DNA of 61,546 bases from Paenibacillus montanisoli (GCF_003268025.1 NZ_QLUW01000009.1:1-61546); one strand, 5' to 3'. Shown: positions 42,379-52,578, counted from the stretch's first letter. Notes: a model not told the origin generated them from the letters alone. Program-made: numbers and translations.

Positions 42379-42528
42379 CTATCGAGTTTCGCGATGAGGA
42401 GTATGCTCGTTACAATACTTGCAAAACTTCTTCATCTCAATACGGTCGGGGTGATTCCGTTTGTTCTTGCTGGAAGCATAGTTTCTTTGTTTGCAGTTTG
42501 TGCAAGCCAACGTAATAATTACCCGCAT
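42379..42528 (-). CDS. rpmG: 50S ribosomal protein L33 (zinc type)
   Basis: 49 residues, [12 protein letters not shown] ... HTPHRETR, with both zinc knuckles (Cys9-x2-Cys12 and Cys36-x2-Cys39), so the zinc-dependent form. GGGAGGTG precedes ATG 42528. It leads the rpmG-secE-nusG group, as in B. subtilis. Confidence 0.97.
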   Translation of the reverse strand: MRVIITLACTNCKQRNYASSKNKRNHPDRIEMKKFCKYCNEHTPHRETR

Positions 42529-42640
42529 TGCTGACACCTCCCGTGCTAACCATAGATAAATAAAGTGTGAAACGTTGTATGTGAAACAAGCCTGATCCAG
42601 AACCCATAATAAAAAAAGACCTATTTAGGGCTACCAAAAC

Positions 42641-42669
42641 ACTTTATCACAAGCAATAGGTAGTGTCAA
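42641..42669 (-). promoter_or_regulatory. rpmG-secE-nusG promoter
   Basis: Minus strand perfect -35 TTGACA (42664-42669), 17-bp spacer, -10 TAAAGT (42641-42646). The leader to rpmG is about 105 nt and starts with a weak hairpin and a T7 run. Confidence 0.75.
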
Positions 42670-42822
42670 CGGAAAACTGTTCCTGCACATACGCCATTCT
42701 CTTGCCGCTTGTACACAACGAGAACAGGACAACAACAACGCAAATAAGCCGAAATCTTCCATTCCGCACTATTCATTATTGTCCAACAGCGAGGGTTTTC
42801 AAACCGCAAAAGACCCTCCCAT

Positions 42823-42846
42823 TAAAAAAAGAGCCGATTCCGGCTC
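42823..42846 (-). terminator. sigH terminator
   Basis: GAGCCG/CGGCTC with a 4-nt loop followed by TTTTTTT on the minus strand, 15 bp after the sigH stop. Confidence 0.93.
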
Positions 42847-42860
42847 CCTCGTTAATGCCA

Positions 42861-43511
42861 CTAACTGCCAATATCGCGCAGCTCCAAGTACCGCTCGAGC
42901 TTACGCTTGACGCGCTGCAGCGCGTTATCGATGGATTTCACATGTCTGTCCAAATCTACCGCGATTTCCTGATAGGATCTGCCGTCCAGATAAAGCATCA
43001 GCACCTTGCGTTCTAGATCGCTAAGGATTTCGGACATTTTATCTTCGAGACCGACAAACTCCTCCTGATTAATAATCAGCTCTTCCGGATCCGACACCCT
43101 TGTCCCGCAAATGACGTCAAGCAGCGTGCGGTCGGAGTCCTCATCATAGATTGGCTTGTCCAGCGAAACATATGAGTTGAGAGGAATATGCTTCTGTCGC
43201 GTCGCCGTCTTAATGGCCGTAATAATTTGCCGGGTAATGCACAGTTCGGCAAAGGCCTTGAACGACGCAAGCTTGTCGCCTTTGAAATCTCTGATCGCCT
43301 TGTAAAGGCCGATCATGCCCTCTTGAACGATATCTTCGCGGTCGGCCCCAATCAGGAAGTAGGAACGCGCTTTGGCACGGACAAAGTTCTTGTACTTATT
43401 GATTAAATACTCCAGCGCTTCGCCGTCACCCTCGCGAACCGTCTCGACAATGTCTTCGTCCGTTTTGCAGTCATAGTCCAGCGTTTTCCAATCTCTGAGG
43501 TCGATGCTCAC
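42861..43511 (-). CDS. sigH: RNA polymerase sigma-H factor
   Basis: 216 residues. Region 2 (SYFLIGADREDIVQEGMIGLYKA, FKAFAELCITRQII) and region 4 (LSDLERKVLMLYLDGRSYQEIA) are nearly identical in pattern to B. subtilis SigH, which drives early stationary-phase and sporulation genes. The start is a GTG at 43511, 8 bases after GGAGG; a TTG two codons earlier is too near the SD. It has its own promoter and a strong terminator. Confidence 0.96.
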   Translation of the reverse strand: MSIDLRDWKTLDYDCKTDEDIVETVREGDGEALEYLINKYKNFVRAKARSYFLIGADREDIVQEGMIGLYKAIRDFKGDKLASFKAFAELCITRQIITAIKTATRQKHIPLNSYVSLDKPIYDEDSDRTLLDVICGTRVSDPEELIINQEEFVGLEDKMSEILSDLERKVLMLYLDGRSYQEIAVDLDRHVKSIDNALQRVKRKLERYLELRDIGS

Positions 43512-43651
43512 GAACAATCCCTCCGGCTCGAAAGGCGTACAATGCCCAAAACTTCAGTAGCTTAATCTATATACCGGCGCGCACAATAAGAGCAATTAAC
43601 AATTCTGGATTACGATTCTAGCACGTAACCTGCGAGTAGAAACTTAGAATC

Positions 43652-43681
43652 AGTATACATTATGTAACCTAAAACCGTCAA
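43652..43681 (-). promoter_or_regulatory. sigH promoter
   Basis: Minus strand -35 TTGACG (43676-43681), 18-bp spacer, -10 TATACT (43652-43657), a sigma-A type promoter about 140 bp before sigH. In B. subtilis the sigH promoter is repressed by AbrB; AT-rich DNA flanks this one but no consensus can be named. Confidence 0.75.
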
Positions 43682-43793
43682 TGACGATCACGCCGAAAAC
43701 ATGCTAAGTATCTAGCAAAACTGGGAATTCGAACCGTTTCAATCGGACAACGATGTCATCTATCATGACGTGTAATTGCCAGCGTTTTAACGC

Positions 43794-44315
43794 TTACATT
43801 TGACCTCTGCGCCATTTCTCCAGTTTCATTCGCACATCCATGCTAAGATTCCCGTCGAGCTCGTTTCGGACGCCCGAGCTCTGTTCGACTTTTCGCTCGA
43901 TCGCTTTCCGGTTCTGCTGAATTTCTATCAGCAGCTCCCTAGCGGATTTACGCAGAGCGCCCTGTCCGAAGGTCACGGCCTGCTCTGCCATATCCGAGGT
44001 GGCAACGTGAATATTGCGGCTGCGCAGCCTTAGCTCCGACGCCAAGCGTTCAATGCAGGCGTCGGCCGTTTCCTTCTCCTTCGTAAACACCACGGTGATT
44101 CTGTGCTGTTTGAACGTTTTGCCTACTCCCGGCACTTGATGCGCATCAAACACGACGATGACCTTCATGCCCGTAAAGCCTTGATAGTCCGCAAGCATCT
44201 CCAGCAGCCGGTCTCGCGCATCCTCCAGATCGATGTCGCTCAATTTAGATAGCATCGGCCAAGCTCCGATCATGTTATAACCGTCGACCAGCAGAACATC
44301 ATCCCGCCGCCGCAT
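43794..44315 (-). CDS. rae1: Ribosome-dependent mRNA endonuclease Rae1 (YacP), NYN domain
   Basis: 173 residues of the NYN/PIN-like nuclease fold: VLLVDGYNMIGAW (about 7-19), VVFDAHQ and TKEKETADACIERLA acidic positions, TSDMAEQ. B. subtilis Rae1 enters the ribosomal A site and cuts mRNA in a translation-dependent way. Starts 2 bp after rlmB, continuing the rRNA-processing gene group; B. subtilis shows the same order. Confidence 0.92.
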   Translation of the reverse strand: MRRRDDVLLVDGYNMIGAWPMLSKLSDIDLEDARDRLLEMLADYQGFTGMKVIVVFDAHQVPGVGKTFKQHRITVVFTKEKETADACIERLASELRLRSRNIHVATSDMAEQAVTFGQGALRKSARELLIEIQQNRKAIERKVEQSSGVRNELDGNLSMDVRMKLEKWRRGQM

Positions 44316-44317
44316 CG

Positions 44318-45085
44318 CTACCGAGTAAGAGCGAGACGCTGCCGCAGCACTTCATACATGAGCACGCCCGCCGCTACCGAGGCATTCAGGGAATTCAATT
44401 GGCCGTTCATCGGAAGCTTGATCAGAAAATCGCACTTTTCGCGAATAAGCCGTCCGATGCCCTTCGCTTCATTGCCGATGACAATCGCAAGCGGCATATC
44501 GAATTTGGTGGAGGAGGCATATACGTCCTGCTTCGCGCCAACGTCCGCGCCGGCTACCCAAACGCCCGCTTCCTTCAGTTTATCGATCGTTTGGGCCATA
44601 TTCGTAATCCGAGCTACCGGGACGTATTCCACAGCGCCTGCCGATGTCTTCGAAACCGTTGCCGTCAGCGAGGCGGATCGGCGCTTCGGGATGATGACGC
44701 CATGCACGCCTGTACATTCCGCCGTACGCAGAATGGATCCCAGGTTATGCGGATCCTCGATTTCGTCCAACAGCAAGAAGAACGGCATTTCGCCGCTTTC
44801 CTGGGCTCGCTGAAGCAGCTCCTCGACTTCGTAATACCGGTAAGCCGCCGCTTGAGCGATTACGCCTTGGTGGGGCACGCCTTCCACCATTTGGTCCAGC
44901 TTCCGCTTATCTACGATTTGGACGATGAGCCCTGCCTTCTTCGCTTCCAGAATGATCGGCTGGGCTGCCTTTTGCGCTTGCTCGGCTACCCAAATTTTAT
45001 TGATTTCACGCCCGGAGCGCAGCGCCTCCATTACTGGATGCTTGCCTGCAATCCACTCTTGTGTCTCTTCTTCACGCTCGCGCAT
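44318..45085 (-). CDS. rlmB: 23S rRNA 2'-O-methyltransferase, RlmB/TrmH family (SPOUT)
   Basis: 255 residues: an N-terminal substrate-binding domain (GKHPVMEALRSG) and a knotted SPOUT domain with EDPHNLGSILRTAE, IVIGNEAKGI and the LNSLNASVAAGVLMYE motif 3. Expected to methylate G2251 (E. coli numbering) of 23S rRNA. 15 bp after mrnC. Confidence 0.94.
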   Translation of the reverse strand: MREREEETQEWIAGKHPVMEALRSGREINKIWVAEQAQKAAQPIILEAKKAGLIVQIVDKRKLDQMVEGVPHQGVIAQAAAYRYYEVEELLQRAQESGEMPFFLLLDEIEDPHNLGSILRTAECTGVHGVIIPKRRSASLTATVSKTSAGAVEYVPVARITNMAQTIDKLKEAGVWVAGADVGAKQDVYASSTKFDMPLAIVIGNEAKGIGRLIREKCDFLIKLPMNGQLNSLNASVAAGVLMYEVLRQRLALTR

Positions 45086-45100
45086 CCTTAACCTCCTTAA

Positions 45101-45559
45101 CTATGTCGTCGTTCTGACTTCGTCGAAAGCGATAGCCATTAGCTCTCGCAGACGATCGATCCGCTTATTGTAGTATAGATACCCGATCAAGCACTCCAGC
45201 GCCGTCGCCTGCTGATAATCGGCGGGATCCGCGTTCTTCGGCATCGATCCGGATTTGGCGTTCCGGCCCCGCCGTACGATGTCCGCTTCCTCCTCCGTCA
45301 ACAGCGGCTGCCATTTCTCCAGCAGCACGCGCTGCGCCTTCGCCGAGACAAACCGCGTCGCCTGGCGGTGCAGATGATGCGGCTTATGCGAAGGCTGCGA
45401 GATCAGGAATTGTCTCACCAAAACCTCGAACACCGCATCCCCGATATAAGCCAGCACGATGGGATTCATTAAATTCACCGGCTTGGATGGAGCGTGAAAC
45501 CACAATCCCGCTTCAAGCCCCAAGCCGGCGCGCCTGTTGTCATCGCCGCCCGTGATCAT
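45101..45559 (-). CDS. mrnC: Mini-ribonuclease III (MrnC)
   Basis: 152 residues, an RNase III catalytic domain without a dsRNA-binding domain: AYIGDAVFEVLVR carries the acidic signature and ALECLIGYLYY the second. In B. subtilis it matures 23S rRNA ends with L3. The ATG at 45559 overlaps the cysS stop as ATGA, with GGTGG 8 bases upstream; a GTG four codons earlier is also open. The N-terminus is about 25 residues longer than the core domain. Confidence 0.93.
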   Translation of the reverse strand: MITGGDDNRRAGLGLEAGLWFHAPSKPVNLMNPIVLAYIGDAVFEVLVRQFLISQPSHKPHHLHRQATRFVSAKAQRVLLEKWQPLLTEEEADIVRRGRNAKSGSMPKNADPADYQQATALECLIGYLYYNKRIDRLRELMAIAFDEVRTTT

Positions 45560-46959
45560 TTCCGGCGCCACCGGATACCTTGCGGCGTATCCTCCAGCAC
45601 GATGCCGAGTGCCGACAGCTGGTCGCGGATCTCATCCGCCCGTTTCCAGTCCTTGTTGGCACGGGCCTCCGTCCGCTGAACGATGAGCGCATCGATATCG
45701 GCGTCAAGCAACTCCTCTTCCGCTGCCAGCAAGCCAAGCACGCGGTCAAAGGCCTGGAAGGCCTCAAGCAGCAGCTCGAGCGCTTCTGCCGAAACGACCG
45801 GACGCTGCAAGTGCAGGTTCGCTTCGCTGACAAGATCGAACAACGCCGTAATGGCATCCGGAGTGTTGAAATCGTCGTTCATCTTCGCATTGAACTGCTC
45901 GCGGATTTCGCCGATGCGCGCTTTCAGTGCCGCAAGCTCAGCTTCATCCGGCGCGCTCACCGCCACGGATAGCCGATGCTTCACGTTCGATACTGAATTC
46001 GCGATCCGCTCCACGCTGTTCTCCGCTTGCGCAATCGTCTCGTCGCTGAAATTCAGCGGGCTTCTATAATGCGCGGACAGCATGAAATAGCGGATGACGG
46101 CCGGCTTGATGCGCGTCAAAATCTCCTGAACGGTAATGCCGTTGCTAAGCGACTTGGACATTTTTTCATTATTGATGTTAATGAAACCGTTATGCATCCA
46201 GTAGTTGGCGAGCGGCTTGCCCGTTACCGATTCGGACTGGGCGATTTCGCACTCATGGTGCGGGAACTGCAGGTCGTGGCCGCCGCCGTGAATATCGAGC
46301 GTATCGCCCAAGTATTTGCGCGCCATCGCGGAGCATTCGATATGCCAGCCCGGACGTCCCGGTCCCCATGGGCTATCCCATTTGATTTCGCCAGGCTTCG
46401 CAGCCTTCCACAATACAAAGTCTTGTCCGCTTTCCTTCCGTTCATCCACGCCGATCCGGATGCCAAGCTGCAGCTCTTCCATGTTCTGATGGGACAGCTT
46501 GCCGTAGTCCGCGAACGTGCTCGTGCGGAAATACACATCGCCGCCGCTCTCGTACGCATGGCCGCCGTCAATCAGCGCCCCGATAAAAGCGAGGATCTCA
46601 TCGATATGGTCCGTAACGCGCGGATTCATCGTAGCCGGGTTTATGCGCAGGCCTTCGATATTTTCCTTAAAGGCGTTAATAAACCGTTCGGCCACTTCCG
46701 GCACCGTCGTGCCGAGCTGCTCGGCTTTGCGGATCAGCTTGTCGTCCACGTCGGTAAAATTAACGATATAAGTAACGTCGTAATCGACCGACTCCAGATA
46801 ACGGCGCACCACATCGAAGAAGATGGCCGGACGGGCGTTCCCGATATGGATGTAGTCGTAAACCGTCGGTCCGCACACGTACATCTTCACTTTACCCGGC
46901 TCAAGCGGCTTGAAGAGTTCCTTTTCGCGCGTTAGGGTATTATAAATTCGCAAGCTCAT
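45556..46959 (-). CDS. cysS: Cysteinyl-tRNA synthetase
   Basis: 467 residues, class I. HIGN (38-41), zinc Cys29 in VCGPTVYD plus IECSAM and FPHHECE, and KMSKS around residue 267. ATG 46959 lies 20 bp inside cysE, so the two are translationally coupled, which pairs cysteine synthesis with its use. Controlled by the T-box upstream of cysE. Confidence 0.98.
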   Translation of the reverse strand: MSLRIYNTLTREKELFKPLEPGKVKMYVCGPTVYDYIHIGNARPAIFFDVVRRYLESVDYDVTYIVNFTDVDDKLIRKAEQLGTTVPEVAERFINAFKENIEGLRINPATMNPRVTDHIDEILAFIGALIDGGHAYESGGDVYFRTSTFADYGKLSHQNMEELQLGIRIGVDERKESGQDFVLWKAAKPGEIKWDSPWGPGRPGWHIECSAMARKYLGDTLDIHGGGHDLQFPHHECEIAQSESVTGKPLANYWMHNGFININNEKMSKSLSNGITVQEILTRIKPAVIRYFMLSAHYRSPLNFSDETIAQAENSVERIANSVSNVKHRLSVAVSAPDEAELAALKARIGEIREQFNAKMNDDFNTPDAITALFDLVSEANLHLQRPVVSAEALELLLEAFQAFDRVLGLLAAEEELLDADIDALIVQRTEARANKDWKRADEIRDQLSALGIVLEDTPQGIRWRRK

Positions 46960-47623
46960 TTTCTCGTTTCTCCTCCAGCGTTCGCTGTTTGCTTCTTTCC
47001 CGCTCCAGCTCTACTCTTAAATCGGACACTTCCTTCTGCATCGCCCGCAGCATCTCGATGACGGGGTCGGGCAGCTGCGTATGATCAAGCCGGTCGCCTA
47101 CGCGCGCCCCGTCGCGTTTGATCACCCTGCCGGGAATGCCGACTACCGTGCTGTTCGGCGGGACTTCCCGCAGCACGACGGAATTGGCGCCGATATTCAC
47201 ATTGTCTCCAACCTTGAAAGACCCTAGAACCTTGGCTCCGGAAGCGATGACGACATTGTTGCCGATCGTCGGATGCCGTTTGCCTTTTTCCTTGCCGGTT
47301 CCGCCGAGCGTTACGCCTTGATAAATAACGACATTGTCGCCGATTTCGCAGGTTTCGCCGATAACGACGCCCATGCCGTGGTCGATAAACAGCTTTTGCC
47401 CGATTGTCGCGCCCGGGTGGATCTCGATGCCGGTAAAGAATCGGCTCGTCTGCGAAATGACGCGTGCCAATGTAAACAACTTACGCTTAAACAACGCATG
47501 CGCAATGCGATGCGACCATATCGCGTGAAGGCCGGAGTACGTGAAGATTACTTCCAGCTTATTGCGTGCGGCAGGGTCGTTCTCCAGTATAGTCTCAATG
47601 TCGGATACCAAGCTTCGAAACAT
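46940..47623 (-). CDS. cysE: Serine O-acetyltransferase
   Basis: 227 residues: N-terminal helical domain and left-handed beta-helix of hexapeptide repeats, with the active-site [17 protein letters not shown] (about 90-106). It makes O-acetylserine, the cysteine precursor. ATG 47623 preceded by GGGAGG; the open frame reaches back to 47830 but that part is the T-box leader. The C-terminal 35 residues form a charged coiled coil ([16 protein letters not shown]), longer than the E. coli tail that binds CysK. Confidence 0.97.
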   Translation of the reverse strand: MFRSLVSDIETILENDPAARNKLEVIFTYSGLHAIWSHRIAHALFKRKLFTLARVISQTSRFFTGIEIHPGATIGQKLFIDHGMGVVIGETCEIGDNVVIYQGVTLGGTGKEKGKRHPTIGNNVVIASGAKVLGSFKVGDNVNIGANSVVLREVPPNSTVVGIPGRVIKRDGARVGDRLDHTQLPDPVIEMLRAMQKEVSDLRVELERERSKQRTLEEKRENELANL

Positions 47624-47654
47624 CTCCACAACTACCTCCCCATCTGACAAATAT

Positions 47655-47980
47655 AAAAAACCTCCGCAGCCAATAGGCTGCAGAGGCGTGTTTACGCGGT
47701 CCCACTCTGCTTCGGAACGATTGCATGCCGGGCATGAACCGTCCGTCTCATTTCGTCCGTAACGTGGACTCTCCGTCACCACCCACCCTGCCGGACATCG
47801 GCAGTTCGGAGGCGCGGCTCCCAGGCGCAACGTTTATTCCCAAGAATAAGCGACTCACACCCAACAAGCCAAGTACCGCCCAATCTGCCGCGGACTCCGT
47901 TTGAAGGTCGCCCTCTCTGGTCATTCCTGTGGTGAAATAAACAATCCTGTTCCAAGCCTTTTCATTCAAAGTTAAATTAA
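47655..47980 (-). ncRNA. T-box riboswitch upstream of cysE-cysS
   Basis: The T-box core reads AGAGTGGGACCGCGT (47694-47708, minus strand), followed by a terminator hairpin CCTCTGCAGCC/GGCTGCGGAGG and TTTTTT (47655-47686). A purine-rich AGAGAGGGCGACC segment near the 5' end fits stem I. Such leaders sense uncharged tRNA, here presumably tRNA-Cys from gene context; I could not fix the specifier codon by eye. The 407-bp gap between gltX and cysE is filled by this element and its promoter. Confidence 0.9.
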
Positions 47981-47984
47981 CTCA

Positions 47985-48013
47985 AGTATAGCCGAGGCGC
48001 AACCAACTGGCAA
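47985..48013 (-). promoter_or_regulatory. Promoter of the T-box cysE operon
   Basis: Minus strand -35 TTGCCA (48008-48013), 17-bp spacer, -10 TATACT (47985-47990), 18 bp after the gltX stop. It makes cysE-cysS-mrnC-rlmB-rae1 independent of gltX. Confidence 0.75.
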
Positions 48014-48030
48014 GTAGTCAAATGACCGGC

Positions 48031-49488
48031 TTATCCTAAGCGCCCCTGCAAGCGCTGCTCCACCTTCGCTTGGCCGAGCAAAGCGATCGTTTGGTTCAGA
48101 TCCGGGCCGTGGGTTTGTCCCGTCAGCGCCGCGCGGATCGGCATAAACAGCTGCTTGCCTTTGAAGCCAGTCGCTTGCTGCACCGATTTAATCGCCGCTT
48201 TGATGCTCTCCACATCGAATGTAGCCATCGCTTTCACTTGCTCCAGGAACGCTTGCAGCACGACCGGTACTTGCTCTTCCGCCAGCACGGTCTTCGCGTC
48301 ATCCTCATCCGCAGCTTCCGTAAGGAAGAACAACTCCGTCAAAGGCACAATGTCAGCCGCGTAACGCAGCTTATCCTGATAGAGGGCAATAAGGTCGCGC
48401 GCCCAATCATGTTCGCCATCGCTAAGCGCCGCAGGCAGCCGTCCCGCTCCCTGCAGATGTGGAATGCATAGCTCCACGATCCGCGGCAGCTCCGATTTTT
48501 TCATATATTCGTTGTTCATCCAGCTCAGCTTGTTCGTATCGAATACGGCAGGGCTCTTGCTCAAGCGGCTTGCGTTAAAGACTTGAATCAATTCCTCGCG
48601 AGAGAAAATCTCCTGCTCGCCCTCCGGCGACCAGCCCAGCAGCGTAATGAAGTTAAACATAGCCTCCGGCAAATAGCCAAGCTTATCGTATTGCTCGATA
48701 AACTGGATAATGGATTCGTCGCGCTTGCTCAGCTTCTTGCGGCTCTCGTTCACGATCAGCGTCATATGCCCGAACACCGGCGGCTCCCAGCCGAACGCTT
48801 CATAGATCATCAGCTGGCGCGGGGTGTTGGAAATATGGTCCTCGCCGCGCAGCACGTGGCTGATGGCCATCAGGTGGTCATCCAGGGCAACGGCAAAGTT
48901 ATAGGTCGGAATGCCATCCTTCTTCACGATGACGAAATCGCCGATGCCATCCGATTCAAAGCTGATTTGGCCTTTAACGAGGTCATTGAAGGTATAAGTC
49001 TTATTTTCCGGCACCCGGAAACGGATGCTCGGAATACGGCCTTCGGCTTCGTAAGCCGCACGCTGTTCCTCCGTTAGGCTCCGGTGCTTGCCGGAATACC
49101 GCGGCATCTCGCCGCGAGCCGTCTGCTCTTCCCGCTCCTGCTCGAGCTCTTCTTCCGAGCAATAGCATTTGTAAGCTAGGCCTTTGTCCAGCAGCTCCTG
49201 CCAATATTCACGGTAAATGTCCAGACGCTCCGTTTGGCGGTAAGGACCGTAGCCTCCGCCGACGTCGATGCTCTCGTCCCAATCGATGCCAAGCCACTTC
49301 AAATAGGTGAGCTGGTTCTCTTCCCCGCCAGCTACGTTCCGTTTAACGTCGGTATCCTCGATCCGGATGATAAATTTGCCGCCTAAATTGCGCGCAAACA
49401 AGTAATTGAATAAGGCCGTTCTGGCGTTGCCGATGTGGAGATGACCTGTAGGCGACGGCGCATACCGCACCCTGATTTGTTCTGACAT
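48031..49488 (-). CDS. gltX: Glutamyl-tRNA synthetase
   Basis: 485 residues, class Ib. HIGN (18-21) inside [15 protein letters not shown] and KLSKR around residue 253. In Bacilli lacking GlnRS the enzyme also charges tRNA-Gln for GatCAB; that is inferred. ATG 49488, GGAG about 10 bases upstream. 43 bp after ispF. Confidence 0.97.
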   Translation of the reverse strand: MSEQIRVRYAPSPTGHLHIGNARTALFNYLFARNLGGKFIIRIEDTDVKRNVAGGEENQLTYLKWLGIDWDESIDVGGGYGPYRQTERLDIYREYWQELLDKGLAYKCYCSEEELEQEREEQTARGEMPRYSGKHRSLTEEQRAAYEAEGRIPSIRFRVPENKTYTFNDLVKGQISFESDGIGDFVIVKKDGIPTYNFAVALDDHLMAISHVLRGEDHISNTPRQLMIYEAFGWEPPVFGHMTLIVNESRKKLSKRDESIIQFIEQYDKLGYLPEAMFNFITLLGWSPEGEQEIFSREELIQVFNASRLSKSPAVFDTNKLSWMNNEYMKKSELPRIVELCIPHLQGAGRLPAALSDGEHDWARDLIALYQDKLRYAADIVPLTELFFLTEAADEDDAKTVLAEEQVPVVLQAFLEQVKAMATFDVESIKAAIKSVQQATGFKGKQLFMPIRAALTGQTHGPDLNQTIALLGQAKVEQRLQGRLG

Positions 49489-49531
49489 TTCGCGTAAGCT
49501 CCTTCCGGGCGTTTCTATATGTATTGCAGAA

Positions 49532-50017
49532 TCATAGCACAACTTTTACGAGGCAGACAACCGACTGCGCGGCAATTCCTTCGCCGCGTCCGGTAAAGCC
49601 AAGCTGCTCGGTCGTCGTCGCCTTCACGTTCACCTGCGAGCTGTCCTCCGCTTCGAGCGCTCCGGCAATAACGTCGATCATTTGCGGAATGTAAGGCAGC
49701 ATTTTAGGCCGCTGCGCAATGATCGTCGAATCGATGTTGCCAAGCTTGTATCCGCGCTCCTTCGCCAGCCCCCAAATATGCTGCAGCAGCTTCAGGCTGT
49801 CCGCGTCCTTGAACGCCGGATCGGTATCCGGAAAATGCTTCCCGATATCGCCAAGCCCAAGCGCGCCCAGTATCGCATCGCTGATGGCATGCAGCAGCAC
49901 GTCCGCATCGGAGTGCCCGAGCAGCCCGCGTTCATATGGAATCGTCACGCCGCCGATAATGCACGGACGGCCCTCCACCAACTGATGCACATCAAAGCCA
50001 TTGCCTACCCGTATCAT
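49532..50017 (-). CDS. ispF: 2-C-methyl-D-erythritol 2,4-cyclodiphosphate synthase
   Basis: 161 residues; metal ligands in GFDVHQ and [12 protein letters not shown], and [11 protein letters not shown]. Fifth step of the MEP isoprenoid pathway, trimeric. Its ATG overlaps the ispD stop by 4 bp, so the two are coupled. Confidence 0.97.
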   Translation of the reverse strand: MIRVGNGFDVHQLVEGRPCIIGGVTIPYERGLLGHSDADVLLHAISDAILGALGLGDIGKHFPDTDPAFKDADSLKLLQHIWGLAKERGYKLGNIDSTIIAQRPKMLPYIPQMIDVIAGALEAEDSSQVNVKATTTEQLGFTGRGEGIAAQSVVCLVKVVL

Positions 50018-50736
50018 GATTCCTTGCCCCTCTCCCGTTCCCGGCTTGCCAGCAGAAATTCCGCATAAGGCAAATCCTCGGGTGTCGTCATTTTAATGTT
50101 CGTATAATCCCCTTCTGCAACGTACACCGAGACCCCTAGCCGCTCGACGGCCATGGCGTCGTCCGTTCCGAGAAATCCGTCCTTCGCCGCTTGGTCCAGC
50201 GCCTGCTGCAGCAAAGAACGACGAAAAGCCTGCGGCGTTTGAATCGCCCACAAGCTTCGCCGATCCGGTGTCGCGGTAATGACCCCGGCTTCATTCACTT
50301 GCTTAATAGTATCTTTAACAGGCACAGCCAGCACTGCTGCCTCGGTCTGTAGAGCCCCGTTCATGCAAGCCCGGACGGCTCGCTCCGTAACGAGCGGACG
50401 AACGCCGTCATGGACCATGACCCAATCGACCGCTCCGCTCAGTGCGGCAAGTCCGCGATGCACCGAATGCTGCCGCTCGCTGCCGCCGGCTGCAACCTGC
50501 TTCACTTTATGGAGACCATACTCCCGCACGAACGCCCGGCATCGGTCTACATCATGCTCACCGACGACCAGCGTCACTTCGGCAATGTCGTCCATCGCCT
50601 GAAACCGTTCCAAGGTATGGACAAGAATAGGCTTGTCCCGCAAGAGCAGGTACTGCTTGCTCTCCGCAGTTCCCATCCTCGTTCCGCGGCCCGCCGCCAC
50701 GACGACGACGCCCCAATTTGCACCTGCTGCTTCCAT
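50014..50736 (-). CDS. ispD: 2-C-methyl-D-erythritol 4-phosphate cytidylyltransferase
   Basis: 240 residues; nucleotide-binding [17 protein letters not shown] near the start, HDGVRPLV, and the C-terminal IKMTTPEDL. Third step of the MEP pathway. 74 bp downstream of yacL, whose C-terminal end precedes it. Confidence 0.97.
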   Translation of the reverse strand: MEAAGANWGVVVVAAGRGTRMGTAESKQYLLLRDKPILVHTLERFQAMDDIAEVTLVVGEHDVDRCRAFVREYGLHKVKQVAAGGSERQHSVHRGLAALSGAVDWVMVHDGVRPLVTERAVRACMNGALQTEAAVLAVPVKDTIKQVNEAGVITATPDRRSLWAIQTPQAFRRSLLQQALDQAAKDGFLGTDDAMAVERLGVSVYVAEGDYTNIKMTTPEDLPYAEFLLASRERERGKES

Positions 50737-50810
50737 CCTTCAACCGCCCCGCGTGTATACTTCAAACAGATTTCCGGCTCCGGAAATCATCCGTTTTCTA
50801 TCATACCGCG

Positions 50811-51905
50811 TTACAGCGCTTTTTCCAACAATTTCGGCTTCGCAAAAATCATCCGGCCCGCAGACGTTTGCAGCACGCTCGTCACGAGCACCTCCATCGT
50901 CGTTCCGATGTAGTCCCTGCCGCCTTCCACCACGATCATCGTGCCGTCATCCAAATAAGCGACGCCTTGACCATGTTCCTTGCCGTCCTTAATTACCTGC
51001 ACGACGATTTCCTCGCCCGGTAGCACCACCGGCTTCACTGCATTGGCAAGATCGTTAATGTTCAAGACGGATACGCCTTGCAGTTCGCACACTTTGTTCA
51101 AGTTGAAATCGTTCGTGACGACTTTGCCATGCAGCACCTTCGCCAGCTTCACGAGCTTGCTGTCCACTTCGCCCTCTTCCGAATCGCCTTCGTAGATCAG
51201 CACTTTCACGTCGAGCTCTTTTTGGATTTTGTTCAAAATATCGAGTCCTCTGCGGCCTCTGTTGCGCTTGAGCAAATCCGACGAATCCGCAATATGCTGC
51301 AGCTCCTCCAGCACGAATTCCGGGATGACCAGCGTGCCTTCGATAAAGCCGGTCTTGCAAATATCCGCAATACGGCCGTCGATGATGACGCTCGTGTCCA
51401 AAATCTTATGCTCCTCGTAGCTGCTCTCCTCTTCCACGCGGATCGCGCCGCCGCGGCGCTCGAACAGCGCTTTGACCTGCTCGGCGACTTCCTCGCGTTT
51501 GTTTAACCCAATCCGCATTCCTGCATAACCTAAGAAGAGTGTGAGCGCTAGCGGAATAAAGAGTCCAACTCCCGACAATCCGGATAAAACAGGGTAAACA
51601 AGCGCGGACAGCAGAAGCCCGCTAAGCAAGCCGATCCCGCCGGCGATCAGTTCTCCCGTTGGAATAGCGGAAACCCGTTCCGCGCCTTGGCGCATCCATT
51701 TCAGGATCGGGCCCGCCAATACGGTTGCGGCCGCTGCGCCGCATAGCGCGCCAATGCCTACGTTCATGTAATAGCTTCCTGAATGCTGCATAAGACCGGT
51801 TGTCGATTCTGCCCAGCTTACTCCGCCGTTAAAGGAGCCGTACATTTGTGCGCCCAAAAATCCACCGAAAACAAGACCAATCAGTTGAATCATTCGTTTC
51901 ATCAT
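50811..51905 (-). CDS. yacL: PIN/TRAM domain membrane protein (YacL)
   Basis: 364 residues: four membrane segments in the first 135 residues, a PIN nuclease-like domain from [11 protein letters not shown] (about 168) through [10 protein letters not shown], and a C-terminal TRAM domain ([23 protein letters not shown]). The acidic PIN residues are present. RNase activity is plausible from the family but the cellular substrate is unknown. GGAGGTGG is 6 bases from ATG 51905. Predicted promoter on the minus strand: TTGACC 52003-52008, 17 bp, AATAAT 51980-51985. Confidence 0.93.
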   Translation of the reverse strand: MMKRMIQLIGLVFGGFLGAQMYGSFNGGVSWAESTTGLMQHSGSYYMNVGIGALCGAAAATVLAGPILKWMRQGAERVSAIPTGELIAGGIGLLSGLLLSALVYPVLSGLSGVGLFIPLALTLFLGYAGMRIGLNKREEVAEQVKALFERRGGAIRVEEESSYEEHKILDTSVIIDGRIADICKTGFIEGTLVIPEFVLEELQHIADSSDLLKRNRGRRGLDILNKIQKELDVKVLIYEGDSEEGEVDSKLVKLAKVLHGKVVTNDFNLNKVCELQGVSVLNINDLANAVKPVVLPGEEIVVQVIKDGKEHGQGVAYLDDGTMIVVEGGRDYIGTTMEVLVTSVLQTSAGRMIFAKPKLLEKAL

Positions 51906-52019
51906 ATAAATCCACCTCCATTACAATTATGTTCCAATTGTGGGTACGTTAATCGCCTGTCCAAGCGAAAGCATTAGAAATTATTAACTTGCCTTAGAAA
52001 ACGGTCAAAACGCAGAAAT

Positions 52020-52053
52020 CCATTTTGAAATGGACCGCAGTGAGGCTTATAAT
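52020..52053 (+). promoter_or_regulatory. Promoter of the plus-strand gene, with palindrome
   Basis: -35 TTGAAA (52025-52030), 17-bp spacer, perfect -10 TATAAT (52048-52053). The -35 is covered by a palindrome CCATTTTGAAATGG (52020-52033), possibly an operator, and lies 16 bp from the divergent yacL -35. Confidence 0.75.
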
Positions 52054-52091
52054 AAAAGAAAGCAGTCCATTCCTGAAATGAGGTGGAATCG

Positions 52092-52487
52092 ATGAACGCA
52101 CCAACACTGGAGCAATTTCAGCAGCAGGTCTCCGAACTGCTGCTAAGGCATCGCAGTTTGCTGGACGTCATGTCCAAGTACGGCCAGTCCGGCGCTTCCG
52201 TCAATCGGGCCGTTGCAAAATCGGTAACGGAATGCGGATGCATCGAATTAAACGCCCGGAAGCAGCAGTTCGCGGATGACTTTAATCTCGAGCAAGCCAA
52301 AACGAAGCTTCATCATCACATTTCAGGCGAGCTCTGCGAACACTGCAAGGAAGCCATTCAGAACGAGCTTGGCCGCAACCTGTTCTATATGTCCGCCATG
52401 GCTAACCTGTTGGATATCAAGCTGGAGGACGTCATTAAGCGCGAAGCGGATAAGTGCAGCACGCTCGGCTTGTTCAACCTCACCTAA
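52092..52487 (+). CDS. Conserved protein of unknown function
   Basis: 131 residues, soluble and helical. Seen: a basic/hydrophobic N-terminal helix (QQQVSELLLRHRSLLDVM), ECGCIELNA around residue 55-63, GELCEHCKEAI near 81-91 giving Cys-x2-Cys, and a C-terminal LGLFNL. Similar short proteins occur in Paenibacillus and relatives, sometimes labelled DUF1573; I am not certain of that label. The four Cys could bind a metal. The start at 52092 is 5-6 bases after GAGGTGG; a GTG at 52083 is within the SD. It has its own promoter and converges on pssA at a shared terminator. Confidence 0.75.
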   Translation: MNAPTLEQFQQQVSELLLRHRSLLDVMSKYGQSGASVNRAVAKSVTECGCIELNARKQQFADDFNLEQAKTKLHHHISGELCEHCKEAIQNELGRNLFYMSAMANLLDIKLEDVIKREADKCSTLGLFNLT

Positions 52488-52512
52488 CTGTCGCCCGATC
52501 ATAGAAAACAAC

Positions 52513-52567
52513 GCAAAAAAAACCGCCTTGTATGCTCCCACGATGGGAACATACAAGGCGGTTTTCT
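52513..52567. terminator. Bidirectional terminator
   Basis: AACCGCCTTGTATG and its exact complement (52521-52534, 52550-52563) with an inner TCCCA/TGGGA pair; T4 on the plus side and T8 on the minus side. Serves the plus-strand gene and pssA. Confidence 0.93.
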
Positions 52568-52578
52568 TATTGTACGCG

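Noticed and set aside
42608..42634. Attenuator at the very start of the rpmG-secE-nusG transcript
   Set aside because: The T7 run is clear, but the stem AGCCCTAAATAGGTCT has a mismatch and a very tight loop, too weak for a terminator.
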